Position numbers and translations under genes: made by a program. A model generated the notes under the pieces. That model worked only from the letters and a program-made list of their open reading frames with translations, did not search any database and was not told the DNA's origin. From the NCBI RefSeq assembly GCF_902459465.1, contig NC_047082.1, forward strand, positions 10,662,545 to 10,726,544: 64,000 nucleotides of DNA, read 5' to 3'. Shown here one piece after another: positions 32,597 to 42,645 of the stretch (positions are counted from its first letter, which is position 1; each line of letters begins with the position of its first letter). This DNA comes from Asterias rubens (Eukaryota; Echinodermata; Asteroidea; Forcipulatida; Asteriidae).

Positions 32597-35500
32597 ATTA
32601 ATTGTTGTTGTTGTTGTTGTTGCTGCTGTTGTTGTTAATGTTGTGGATGGTGTTGTTGTTGTTGTTGTCATTGTTGTTGTTTGTGTTGTCGTTGTTGTCG
32701 TCGTCGTTGTCGTTGTTGTCGTTACTAGGGACTTTTCGTTTTCGACGACGGATGGTTCTTCGACGGTTGTTCAGCTAAACGGTGTCATTTTCAGCACAAC
32801 AAAGATTCATCCAAAGTACTGTCGTAGAAATTGAGGGACCACCGTCCTCAAAGCCGACGCATGCGCAGATGACGCCAAATGTCATCTTTACCGTCGCAGA
32901 ACCATCCGTCGTCGAAAACGAAAAGTCCCTATTGTTGTTGCTGCTGCTGTTGCTGTTGAGTTTTATTTCGGGTTTTGTTTAGGTTGTTGGTTTTTGTTGT
33001 GTGTTTTTGGTGTTGTTGTCTTTCATGTCCTTTGTCCCTTCTTGTCTCAATCTGTTTAGCTCCGGGTTACATAGGATGTTTCTATGTGTACAACCCGTCC
33101 GGATACAGTCCCATCTTCTGGACATACAAAGCCTACAGCGACTGGTCAGTAGGGACGTGTGTCCAAGAGGGTAGACGTCTCTATGGGCAGGATTCGGACT
33201 TCCCTCAGTATCTCGGGGTGAGACAGCCAGTGTGTTGGTTCAACTTGAGACTGAGTCGATTGGAAGGCCGTAGACGATCGGATGCCATGTGTGACTTCAA
33301 CTGCTTTAAAACAGCAGGGGAAGAGTGTGGCGGTAGCACAACGATTGCAGTCTATGACGGTAAGCGAGTTTGTGAGATATTTCTGTCATGTTTTAAATGC
33401 AAAGAATGTCGTTTTGTTTTTGTTTAACTGCTCAATTTGTTTAATCCTATATAAATGATTGTATAGACGATGTGACCTATGTTTACATTAAAACCGCCCT
33501 CTGTTGACAAAACACTAATTATACGTCATGTTTCGCCGGGCACTGAGTTGCGTAGTCATAGTAAGATTGCGTACACTTTCTAGCTGGCTGCCAAAACACA
33601 AAGGTTTTGCCCGGCGGTATGCGCGCGAACCATGTTATGGTTTTCGTGTGACGTCAGAGGTCACATCGTCTATAGTTATAATGCAATAGAATTACTTAGA
33701 CAATTTCATTTCAAGAGGTGGCTGCGTTTTTGAGATATCGCCGACAATCCGGAGCAAATGTGTCAACGCAGGAAGACTATTCCTTGTTTGTGTCTGATAT
33801 TCAATTTTTAGGGGGATAAAAAGGGATCTTTTTCCAATAACCGCAGTACTTCGAAGTGAAGTTTCTCAAAATGCATTATACGATAGGCCTACTGCTGCGC
33901 TTCTTATCACGTTAATTGTTATTGCCATTCATTTTCAGACCATTTAAACCAATTTAATCTGCGGTGATGCCATTGCATGAATCCCAATTAATATTTACAA
34001 GTCAAGAACCATGTTACTTCTTGAGTTGCAAGTCCCAAGAGTCTGTCTAGATAACAAAGAAGATGCAAAATGACCTCATCAAGTCAAAGTTTCTTTGAAA
34101 CCTGTCTTCCTTGTGAACGTCTTTGACTATTTGAGTATCCTTTGTATGGTTTCATTATTCCTATAGTGACTCTTGCCTACTGCAAGGATCCGGGCAATGT
34201 AACGAATGGCACCCGTGTCATAGACCACGCGGCAGACGAGTTCTACTTTGGCACTATTGTAAGATTCTGGTGCGATATCGGCTTCGAGCTACTTGGTGAA
34301 ACAGCCATACAGTGTGTCAACGGACAAGCTGATGTCAGCTGGAATGGCTCTTTACCTTCTTGCTCGAGTGAGACAAAAAGATTTGTTAATTTTATTCTGA
34401 TAATATAATAGTTTAGGGAGGTTGAATCCAGAGAACTTGTTCACAATACACCTTATGCACATGACGTCATTTCAGTAGGGCGCCCTCACCTAGAGGTTGG
34501 CCAATTCTGTGCGCCGCGCGTACAAATCTGTGAGTTTCGATTGTTTCGTCACCGTTTTTCCTCTAAGATGGCGGCTGGATGACGTCATTGGGGACGAAAA
34601 GCACACGACTCATTCTCCCTCTACTCAAACTATCATTCCCATTCATTTATTAATTTTGGTTGTGAAGCTAAGGACTCCCAGAAAAGCGAGTAATCACTGT
34701 ACTAGCCAAAAACCCAATAACCCTTGTTGAGATATGGCGAACACACAACACTTTATAAGGTTTGTGTAAATTTGTGTGCATACACCCAAACCATACAGTA
34801 CACTCCTATCACGTCTGCCATACTTCAAAAAGGCTAATGGAAAGAAGACAAGGGAGAAAGTTACAGTTTTAGATGTGGGAGGAAAACCCCAGAGAATTAT
34901 TCAAGGGGAAAACCAACGCAGTCAGGTATGAACTGAAAACCTAGTCCACACAGTGCCGGCCCTTAGTGGGATTTGAACCGGGGGCCCCCGAGGTAGAAGG
35001 CATGGGAAGATACCACTACCACCTCACTCGACCACCCTTTATTACCAGGGTGAAGGGTAGACATGACTCAAGTCCCAATCCTGTGCCATCGCTAGAAAAC
35101 TGCTCTGCATTCCCCCAAACCTGTTCAGGTGTGGCGGTTTCAACTTTCCGCCGTGTTCAGTTTTCCGAATGACCACATACGGTAATATTACGTCATGCGA
35201 CGCCTGCGCACAGCAAGCGAAAGCAGTCAATTGTTTTTATGCTGTACTGAGTCCCGGAAAACTGAACACGGCGGAAGACTGAAACCGCCACACCTGGACC
35301 ACTAATAGCTATATGGACCTCTCACACGAGAACGGGGCTTGAATCAAGTCTAGGTGAGGGTTGTTTTATTTTCCACCTATAATGATTGACTGTCAATCAA
35401 AGATTGATAATCAGTTTGGGAATTTCTAGTTGTCCTTTTTTTGTCCCGATCGGATAATCTAAAGGTAGTGCCGAGTTGTGGCTACCACGGCTTCGGCTAC

Positions 35501-38500
35501 AGCTACGGCTACGGCTACAGATGGATCACTGCGTCATTATTCGTTGAAGTCGTTGCCGTAGCTGTAATCGGATACAGCCTAATACAATTATTTAGAGCTT
35601 GCTTTATTGACACTTATAACATTCTCTGTTTTTCTTTTACTTTTAAAGAACTGAGGCAAACGGTTCCAACTACCGCCGTGGTTACTGATGAGCCATCAAA
35701 CGGTCCCGAGTCAACTCACGTGTCCCCAATGGTCACAACAGTTACAGAGCCACACAGTCATGTGTCCCAAAGGGTTGCCAATGTCACTGTCACTGCGCTA
35801 GAAGCTCAAGTTACTCCCGGGTTCACTAATGTAACTGTGTCAGAAACTCGCGTGACACCGATGATCCACAATGTCACTGGCACCACCTCGAGATTATCTA
35901 ACCTAACTGTTACTGCTCCAGAAACTCAGGTGACCTCAGAGGTTACCACTGTCACTACGTCAAGATTATCTAACCTTGTTGTCACTGCGACAGAATCCCA
36001 CGTGTCCCCAAGGGTCACCAATGTCACTACGTCAAGATTATCTAACCTGACTGTCACCGTGACAGAATCCCACGTGTCCCCAAGGGTCACTAATGTCAGT
36101 GTGCCCGATACTCAGGTGACCACAGAGTTCACCAATGTCTCTGTCACTGCGCCAAACACTCACGTGTCCCCAAGGGTCTCTAACCCCACTGTCACTAAGC
36201 CAGGAACTCACGTGTCCCCACGGATCACTAAAGTCCCGGCACCAGAAGCTCATATGACTTCAGAGGTCGATTATGCCATTGTCACTGCACCAGAAACTCA
36301 CGTGTCCCCAATTGTCACTAGTTTCCCTGCGCCAGAAACTCAGGTGACTCCAGACTTCGTCAATGTCACTGTCACTGCACCAGAATCTCTGGTGTACCCA
36401 AGGGTCGCCAGCCCCACTGTCACTATTCCAGAAACCAATGTGACCACAAGGGTCGCTGATGTCACTGTCACTAAGCCAGAAACGCCCTTGTCCCCGGGGG
36501 TCGCTAATGTCACTGCCACTGAGCCAGAAACGTATAAAGTGAACTCAACTGTTCCCAATGTAAATGTTGATGCATCAGAAACCAAGTTGTCACCAAAGGT
36601 CACACATGACACTGTCACTGTACCAGGGACTCAAGTGACTGTTGTCACCGTCACTACACCGGTACCAGGAGTGAAAGGGACCCACGAACCAGTACCAGAA
36701 GACAGGCAGAATTGCTGGATGAACCTTGGTGAGTTTCTAATCGATATCAAACCTTATTCCACATAATACAATATTCTTAAATCATTTAACTCTCGGCTTT
36801 ATTGTTATTTTGTGTAATGGGTCACTACGGGGCTCGAATCTCTCCATGGTAAATTCTCGCTGGGGTTAAAGGCAGTGGACACTATTGGTAATTACTCAAA
36901 ATAATTATTAGCATAAAACCTTACTTGGTAATGAGTAATGGGGAGAGGTTGATAGTATCAAACATTGTGATAAACAGCTCCCTCTGAAGTGCCATGAGTT
37001 TTAGGAAGTAATTTTCCACGAATTTGATTTTGAGACCTCAGATTTAGAATTTGAGGTATCGAAATCAACCATCTAACTGCACACAAATTTGTGTAACAAG
37101 GGTGTTTTTTCTTTCATTATTATCTCACGACTTCGACCACCAATTGAGCTCAAACTTTCACAGGTTTGTTATTTTATGCACTCGTTTAGATACACCAAGT
37201 GAGAAGACTGGTCATTGGCAATTACCAATAGTGTCCACTGTCTTTAAGTACTGCTGTTTGTATGTTTGTTTTGACACAGGACTAATCATCGTGATAGTGG
37301 CTGGCATCGCAATATGCATACTCCTACATGCTACCATGTTGATACTATGTTTCGTTCACATAAGGTAGGCCAATACACAGCAATGTGAATACATAACGGC
37401 ATAACACTGACACTTCCTCGAGGAATATATAATTCATCAAAATGCATAGACGTAGAAATAATAGGAAAACATTGTATACATAGAAAACTAAGCACATAGC
37501 TGTCATTGTACAAGCCAAGTCGAATGTTGAACTGCGTCCCAACCCGGATCATTGACTTGGACCTGAATCAAAACGGATCTTGATTAATTTTAATTGCGCA
37601 ACAGAAATGTACAGTTGCTTCCCTAGTCTTGTGTCATTGTTTCCTAAATAGTAAAAACTACTTATTCATTTTAACCCAGAGCAATGCCCCGCCCCTGTCA
37701 ATGATTACTGCAGCAAGTAGACCGTCGGGAAACGTGTATAACACTAAATGGTTTATACCCCACAGGGTAAATAAGAAGGCCAATGGCCGGTTTATAGTCG
37801 GTCGCGCGACGGAAATCTTGCGCGCAATCCTAAGACTGAGGCCTAAAAACCGTGTCTTTTTACATGATCGCGCGTCAAGATTTCCAACGCACGACCATCG
37901 CGCGACCGACTATAACTCGGCCTTAAGTATGACAACATTTTATATATCTGGATTCGACATCGATGTCTATTATCAAAATAAAATGAACAATATTTTTGTC
38001 TCACTCGAGCAAGAGCTATTCCAGCTGAAATCATTTTATAATGTTGATTTCAAGCTTTTTTTGCAAAGCTAATAACCTTTCCAGATAATGAAGAGACAGT
38101 TTGTATGTTTGAGAAAAACAATTTACAAATTACAACTTTTTATTTGTTTTGTTTTGTTAATTTATAGTGATGTTAACATGTGTTTACACTGTCTACCGCA
38201 GTATTTTTTGTGCACAAGTCCATGAAAGTGTTTTCTAATTGGATATTCCGAGTCAATGGGCCATGGGCCATGGGCTATGTCAAATAGGCAACATCGATCG
38301 GGCCTGTCGGGGGATAACTTAAAGAGTTGTTTCTCCTTTTTTTTGCAAACAAATGATCAAATTAACGAATGTGTTACCGGTTTACTGGCTGCACATCGGT
38401 AGTAGACCATCGTAAGGTTTTAACCTGCATCCACTTTATAATTTATCTATAGGCAGAGACGAGTGAAACGCTATACGTTTCTCACAATTGACAAACGAGC

Positions 38501-38777
38501 CAGAGCCTCCGGCCAAGAAAACGGCCACTGCCGTCTTGAAGGCAGTGGGGCCCCGAGTTCCGCTCCACGGTACTCGTCTGTTCTACGGGGTGACAGAGGA
38601 CCAAGAATCGATGGAGAAAATAACAACAACGAAACGACACGCGACGTCATTATGATGCAGTGTTGCGATTCTCAATGGGTGGAAAATGAAACGTACGAAT
38701 CTGTCGGTTTGGCGGGAGATTCTGTCCCCCATGTGACAAACTGTGCAGAAACTTCTTCTGATAGCGCCCTCTATTGA
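27924..38777 (+). CDS. Receptor 2: SRCR-WSC-sushi protein with mucin-like stalk, complete
   Basis: Exons 27924-27941, 28629-28719, 29735-29959, 32196-32273, 33060-33359, 34167-34367, 35649-36728, 37280-37364, 38453-38777: all GT/AG, in phase, 2403 nt, 800 aa. Signal peptide 1-33 (core SSLVLVHALWLSFVPWIL) across exons 1-2. Group A SRCR, residues 37-137 (VRLVGG, VVCRELGYPG, six Cys). WSC, 138-237, in one exon, with CWFN replacing CxCG. Sushi/CCP, 238-304, four Cys. Thr/Ser/Pro/Val-rich stalk, 305-664, on a single 1080-nt exon of repeats around ETHVSPRVTNVTVTAP, with many NxS/T and O-glycosylation candidates. TM, 665-692, on an 85-nt exon. Tail about 108 residues with YSSV and TYESV. Type I surface receptor; ligand and signalling partners unknown. 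Same domain order and intron phases as receptor 1; stalk and tail unrelated. ATG 27924 is the first of two adjacent ATGs; exon 1 is short, so the N-terminus is the least certain part. Confidence 0.88.
28240..28390 (-). repeat. SINE fragment
   Basis: Contains CAATATGCTGCCCGGG, ACACCGGGG and ACAACACACGGGACCA. These match, in the same strand order, the SINE at 44460-44745. Intron 2 area of receptor 2. Confidence 0.55.
28780..29160. repeat. Diverged dispersed repeat, family H (copy 2)
   Basis: AAAGGTGGTTGCATTTTTGAG, TTTTGAAGTGAAATG-TTTCTCAAAATGC and CCATCAATTTTAAGAGTG match the copies at 30930 and 33700. Intron of receptor 2 before the SRCR exon. Confidence 0.5.
30056..30346 (-). repeat. Family G repeat
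   Basis: Contains GTTACCGCAAACC, GACAAGTAGATACACACGAG and CGAAACGTTGAGACC. These match, in part, the palindrome region at 15460-15720. Intron between the two SRCR exons of receptor 2. Confidence 0.6.
30425..30622 (-). repeat. SINE, family S1 fragment
   Basis: GTTTTTACCCATACACC, GAGTCCTGTGAAACAAATCACAGG and TTATCCCCGATGCAAAT match the tail of the family S1 copies at 3535 and 41205. The tRNA head is missing. Confidence 0.55.
30930..31225. repeat. Diverged dispersed repeat, family H (copy 3)
   Basis: GAGATATCGCCGAAATTTCGGAGCAAAG and CCAACGCAGGAAGA-type segments match 33720-33780. Receptor 2 intron. Confidence 0.5.
31389..31539. repeat. Foldback MITE with GGGGCCGA ends
   Basis: Ends GGGGCCGATTTCACAAAG and CTTTGTGGAGTCGGCCCC are inverted. 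Inner ATCGTAACTTCAAATC-type arms also pair. 151 bp. Confidence 0.75.
31742..31775. repeat. Long C homopolymer
   Basis: About 22 consecutive C then CCCACCCCACCCC. A G-quadruplex-capable tract on the minus strand in a receptor 2 intron; length is prone to sequencing error. Confidence 0.8.
32512..32725. repeat. TTG trinucleotide microsatellite
   Basis: About 70 imperfect GTT units interrupted by GTC and GCT. It explains poly-Leu, poly-Val and poly-Asn frames on both strands. A TIR element is inserted at its right side. Confidence 0.9.
32726..32931. repeat. 206-bp MITE with 34-bp perfect TIRs
   Basis: Left TIR TAGGGACTTTTCGTTTTCGA... and right TIR ...TCGAAAACGAAAAGTCCCTA match over about 34 nt without mismatch seen. 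It is flanked on both sides by TTG repeat, so it inserted inside the microsatellite. Lies just before the WSC exon of receptor 2. Confidence 0.9.
33462..33674. repeat. Foldback MITE with TATAGACGATGTGACCT ends
   Basis: TATAGACGATGTGACCT at the left and AGGTCACATCGTCTATA at the right are exact inverses over 17 nt, with further GCCGGGC/GCCCGGC pairing inside. Intron after the WSC exon of receptor 2. Confidence 0.85.
33700..33955. repeat. Diverged dispersed repeat, family H (copy 4)
   Basis: GAGATATCGCCGACAATCCGG, CAACGCAGGAAGACTATTCC and CAAAATGCATTATACGATAG match other copies in the two receptor genes. Confidence 0.5.
34433..34600. repeat. Foldback element with ATGACGTCAT ends
   Basis: CACATGACGTCATTTCAGTAG on the left and GGATGACGTCATTGGGG on the right are inverted around ATGACGTCAT. 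GGGCGCCCTCACCTAGAGG and CCTCTAAGATGGCGGC link it to 2800-2910. Confidence 0.5.
34955..35350. repeat. SINE carrying a nested 171-bp MITE (35126-35296)
   Basis: The SINE shares GACTCAAGTCCCAATCC and GACCTCTC/CACGAGAA segments with 39040-39230. Inside lies a MITE with ends CAGGTGTGGCGGTTTCA and TGAAACCGCCACACCTG, whose arms extend to about 42 nt (CCGCCGTGTTCAGTTTTCCG). The MITE interrupts the SINE relative to the 39-kb copy. Confidence 0.75.
35470..35582. repeat. Foldback element with CTACAGCTACGGCTACGG
   Basis: Same family as 16494-16632. It lies directly upstream of the mucin exon of receptor 2 and is read through by the long open frame starting at 35441, whose N-terminal part is thus intron, not protein. 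Confidence 0.6.
36866..37247. repeat. TIR element, family A (copy 8)
   Basis: TTAAAGGCAGTGGACACTAT ... ATAGTGTCCACTGTCTTTAA, 382 bp, nearly intact; intron between the stalk and TM exons of receptor 2. Confidence 0.9.
37786..37924. repeat. Foldback MITE rich in CGCGCGACC
   Basis: GGTTTATAGTCGGTCGCGCG and CGCGCGACCGACTATAACTC are inverted, as are AAATCTTGCGCGC and GCGCGTCAAGATTT. Intron before the tail exon of receptor 2. Confidence 0.8.
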
Positions 38778-38924
38778 ATCACCATTCTTCATCCCATGAA
38801 TTCCCATGGGAGACCGAATCTGATGCGGACAGAGTTCCCTGGGGCACCGGACCTCCCTGAATGTGAGGGATCTTGAATCCGTCATTGAGTGAACTGAATA
38901 AGTAAATAATTTTTAGGGTGTTAT

Positions 38925-39230
38925 GACCGAGCGGTTTAAGAGCATCAAATTCAAGTTCTGGTGGTTTAGTCATCGGAGTGTGGGTTCAAATCCCGGTCAT
39001 GACACTTGCGTCCTTGGGCAAGATACTTTATTATAATTATGCGCTTCTCTTCACCCAATGTATAGACTTGACTCAAGTCCCAATCCCGTTCCAATCGCAG
39101 AAAACTACTGCTTCGTGATGCTTAGCGTTCCCCCGACCTGTTCAACATTTTGACGGCGGCGTGTATGCCTAGGCTAGGGACCTCTCGCACGAGAATGGGA
39201 CTTGAATCAAGTCTACACCCCCAAGGGTAA
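38925..39230 (+). repeat. tRNA-Leu/Ser-like SINE
   Basis: The head GACCGAGCGGTTTAAGAG (box A) and GGGTTCAAATCCCGG (box B) is flanked by GTTATGA and TCATGAC. These can pair as a 7-bp acceptor stem. The body CTTGGGCAAGATACTTTA is a typical SINE body, so this is a SINE head rather than a working tRNA gene. Confidence 0.7.
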
Positions 39231-39389
39231 ACCCAAACTATAAGTGGGTACATGCAAGGGTAGCGGTTGATTTAGTGTATTATCAGACATTGACGTTTGG
39301 CAGACAGGCCTATACAGTTCTCACACAGGACTTGATTTCATAGATCTGCAAGCTTTATAAGCACACCACACTACTTGGCTTACCAGAGT

Positions 39390-39736
39390 TTAAAGGCAGT
39401 GGACACTATTGGTAATTACTCAAAATAATTATAATCGTAATGACAAATGGGGAGCTAGTGAGAAATGTCTCCCTCTGAAGTAACGTAGTTTTCGAGAAAG
39501 AAGAAATTTTCCACAAATTTCATTTTGAGACCTCAGATTTAGATTTTGAGGTCTCGAAATCAAGCATTTGAAAGCACACAACTTCGTGTGAAAAGGGTGT
39601 TTTTTTCTTTCATTATTATCTCGCAACTTCGACGACCAATTGAGCCCAAATGTTCAATTTTTTTATGCATATGTTGAGATACACCAAATGAGAAGACAGG
39701 TCTTTGACAATTACCAATAGCGTCCAGTTTCTTTAA
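39390..39736. repeat. TIR element, family A (copy 9)
   Basis: TTAAAGGCAGTGGACACTAT on the left; right end AATAGCGTCCAGTTTCTTTAA over the TIR; small internal deletion. Confidence 0.85.
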
Positions 39737-40065
39737 AACATCATGTCACGTGTACCGATCCGTGTGTGGTGGCTCATTTCTGCTTTAGCAGAAGCATGCG
39801 TGAACAGCAATTTCTTTAGCATCGCTTTGAAATTCAACCCAGATAAAAACAAAAGAAGGTATTTTGAAACCCAGTTTTACCTTGCTATTTATATCACAGT
39901 TAACCCTTCATAAGAATTTTCCTTTAATCATTGCTATATTATTATAAATCTCGTTGTGTTATTTATACAGTATTCAGATTATTACATTGAAATATATTTA
40001 AGAGCAACTATAAATATAAATATTAATAGTAAACTTGCAGGTACAACCATGGGTAAAATCTCTCT

Positions 40066-40146
40066 TGAAGGAGTGGTGGCTCTGAAAAGAGCCGGTTTGG
40101 TCTCGACGTTTCGAACAGTATACTCTGCTCGTCTTCAGGAGAATAT
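40066..40146 (+). repeat. Family G fragment
   Basis: GAAAAGAGCCGGTTTGGTCTC, CGACGTTTCGAACAGTAT and CGTCTTCAGGAGAATA match the palindrome arms at 15410-15480. Confidence 0.5.
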
Positions 40147-40351
40147 ATATTCAAATATATTTGTAAAATAAGTTATGAAAATACTATACAAAAAAACTGT
40201 TTTGGGTGCGAAAGGTTAAGGGTTGCTGATCTGTATGTCGTACTGCGTTTTTAGATAGGCCTACCATCTGATGAACTTCTTTCATGACATCTGGTGTAAT
40301 ATTGCAAACGTTTAATCAGCATCATTGATTTGCATAGTTTATCGAGAAACC

Positions 40352-40713
40352 TTAAAGGCAGTGGGCACTATTGGTAATTACTCAAAATAATTGTTAGCAT
40401 AAAAACCTTTCTTGATAGTATAAAACATTGTGAGAAACGGCTCCCTCTGAAGTAATGTAGTTTTCGAGAAAGAAGTAATTTTCCCGAATTTGATTTCGAG
40501 ACCTCAGATTTAGAACTTGAGGTCTCGAAATCAACCATCTAAACGCACACCACTTCGGGTGACAAGGGTGTTTTTTTCTTTCATTATTATCTCGCAACTT
40601 CGACCACCGATTGAGCTCAAATTTTCACAGGTTTGTTATTTTGTGCATATGTTGAGATACACCAACTGTGAAGGCTAGTCTTTGACAATTACCAATAGTG
40701 TCCAGTGTCTTTC
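40352..40713. repeat. TIR element, family A (copy 10)
   Basis: TTAAAGGCAGTGGGCACTAT on the left; right end AATAGTGTCCAGTGTCTTTC (terminal TAA changed). Confidence 0.85.
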
Positions 40714-41204
40714 AGGCTATGTGTTAACGTAAAATAATGTACTTTTATGAGCTAATTTCTATAAAGAAAAACATGGCTGCGAGTGGAGCATCCGGGGAAC
40801 CCCTTCTCACTGTGACCTGCCACGCCCTCTTTTCCTGCATTGCATTCATGTCCTATTCAAATCTTATCGGGAGACTTTCACAATTATTTTCTTTGAATGA
40901 ATCAAAGACAGCCGCCCGTCAAACTATTGTAGAACTCATTCTAATGCATAGTTAGATTTTGTGGAATTACATCAAGAAGTATTTAATGCTAATTGTGTAA
41001 ATCGATTATGCAGTGCAACCGTTTGTCGATTAAAAGAAGAAGAGCATTTAATGTGTACCAAAAGCTACAGTTACATGTAAATTCATATTCAGGAAAATAA
41101 TGTTTTGTCTTTAAATATTGAAACATAACCGAACAATTGGAAATAATCAGAGGTATCTTAAAAATTGTTATTTGTTTGGTTGCATAGACCTATGTGAAAA
41201 CACA

Positions 41205-41420
41205 GTCACAGTTAGTATTACTCGGGTGGAATTCGAACCCACGACCTTTGCCGTTCTAGAGCAGTGTATTACCAACTAGACTGGGAACCCCACAATATGT
41301 CTGTGATATTTTTTTCACAGGATTCGGGAAAGTACTGAGTATACAGGGCTAACACACATCGGTGTATTAGAGTGAAACCAATAATATCCAATAATTATCC
41401 CCGATGCAAATTTACATAGT
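41205..41420 (-). repeat. tRNA-derived SINE, family S1
   Basis: CTCGGGTGGAATTCGAACCC, TACCAACTAGACTGGGA and ATCCCCGATGCAAAT; the minus strand gives the tRNA-like head followed by the body, as at 3535. Confidence 0.65.
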
Positions 41421-41479
41421 ATCATGAAGTGTTATGCCAAACAGTTGGCTAACTTATCCCCTGGTGTTTTCAGCTAGGA

Positions 41480-41795
41480 ACCATTAGTTATATGACTTGC
41501 TTCGTACTTCCCAATCCATGTCACCTATGGCCTCTCCCTCGTTCCCCTGTATTGTCTTCCCACTCCTCCCCCCCCCCCTATTTTCCTTTCTCATCCCCCT
41601 TTTCTTTCCAAGTCATCCTTGGTTTATTTTCTGTTTTGATGATTATTTTAATTCCGGTGTGTTTTAAAGCTATTTATTGGTGCCATGTGATATTTTTTAT
41701 TATATTGTTGCTGTTAATTTATACGGTTCATGTATGTTTTTCTGCTTTCGTGCTGGACATGATGAATGAAGAATTGAATTGGATTGAATTGGTTG
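41480..41795 (+). mobile_element. Possible LINE 3' end with GAATT-type tail
   Basis: A pyrimidine-rich segment (TGTTTTAAAGCTATTTATTG...) ends in GATGAATGAAGAATTGAATTGGATTGAATTG. Such GAATT tails are typical of 3' ends of some invertebrate non-LTR retrotransposons. No reverse transcriptase coding seen; inferred from the tail only. Confidence 0.4.
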
Positions 41796-41879
41796 TAAAG
41801 TACAAATAAAACCAAGAAAACAAAGCTTGGTATGGCATTATCATTGGGAAAAAAAACAAGAAAAAACAATTCCCTTCCT

Positions 41880-42264
41880 AACAGTGGACTATAATAATTG
41901 GTAATTACTCAAAATAATTATTGCTACAAAACCTTATTTGGTAACGAGTAATGGGGAGAGGTTGATGGTATAACACATTGTGAGAAACAGCTCCCTCTGA
42001 AGTGACCTAGTTTAAGAAAAAGAAGTAATTTTCCATGAATTTGATTTCGAGACCTCAAGTTTAGAACTTGAGGTCTCGAAATCAAGCATCTGAAAGCACA
42101 CAACTTCGTGTGACAATGGTGTTTTTTTCTTTCATAGTTAACTCGCAACTCCGACGACCGATCGAGCTCAAATTTCACTGGTTTGTTATTTTATGCATAT
42201 GTTGAGATACACCAAGTGAGAAGACTGGTCTTCGACAACTACCAATAGTGTCCACTGTCTTTAA
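41880..42264. repeat. TIR element, family A (copy 11)
   Basis: Left end diverged (ACAGTGGACTATAATAATTG); right end AATAGTGTCCACTGTCTTTAA over the TIR; internal GAGACCTCAAGTTTAGAACTTGAGGTCTC-type palindrome. Confidence 0.8.
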
Positions 42265-42451
42265 ACAATCATACCAATTATTGTGACCTGGGGAATGTTG
42301 ACTTCCAACTTGATGCATTTTGGATGACATTGGGCCCTAAAAAACAATGTCCTATTTTGCAGAGAGGTGTAGGGACATTTTTCAAGATTGAAGCTCGGAC
42401 GTTTGGAAAAATTACACTGGCGTATGGGTGTTTTGGCTTTGAGGGGGAATA

Positions 42452-42645
42452 AAGCCCAGTTCATACTTCCTGCGAATGCGAATGCAAAGCGAATTTGACG
42501 TAAATTTGACGTCACACCCTCCTTTCGCAGCGATTATTCGCAAGGGAGTAGAGAAGAGGGAAACTGCTGCGAATTGTTCGTTGTGAATTTGTGACGTCAA
42601 GATTCGCTTCGCAGTCGCATTCGCAGGAAGTATGAACCGGGCTTA
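42452..42645. repeat. Foldback element, family P (copy 2)
   Basis: AAGCCCAGTTCATACTTCCT and AGGAAGTATGAACCGGGCTT ends, with GCGAATGCGAATGC / GCAGTCGCATTCGC arms. 194 bp and nearly complete. Confidence 0.85.

Noticed and set aside
32414-32834. Long poly-Leu, poly-Val and poly-Asn/Thr open frames on both strands
   Set aside because: They are translations of the TTG microsatellite, lie in a receptor 2 intron and have no start context, domain or splice support.
35441-35648. N-terminal part of the long open frame leading into the mucin exon
   Set aside because: It overlaps a dispersed foldback repeat (35470-35582), and a good acceptor (CTTTTAAAG) at 35648 joins the sushi exon in phase.
38925-39010. 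Functional tRNA-Leu gene
   Set aside because: Acceptor stem and A/B boxes are present but the anticodon arm does not fold well and a SINE body follows directly.
40737-40955. 72-codon frame containing MAASGASGEPLL as a possible small gene
   Set aside because: No homology recognised, no splice or poly(A) context, lies between repeats; composition alone is not enough.
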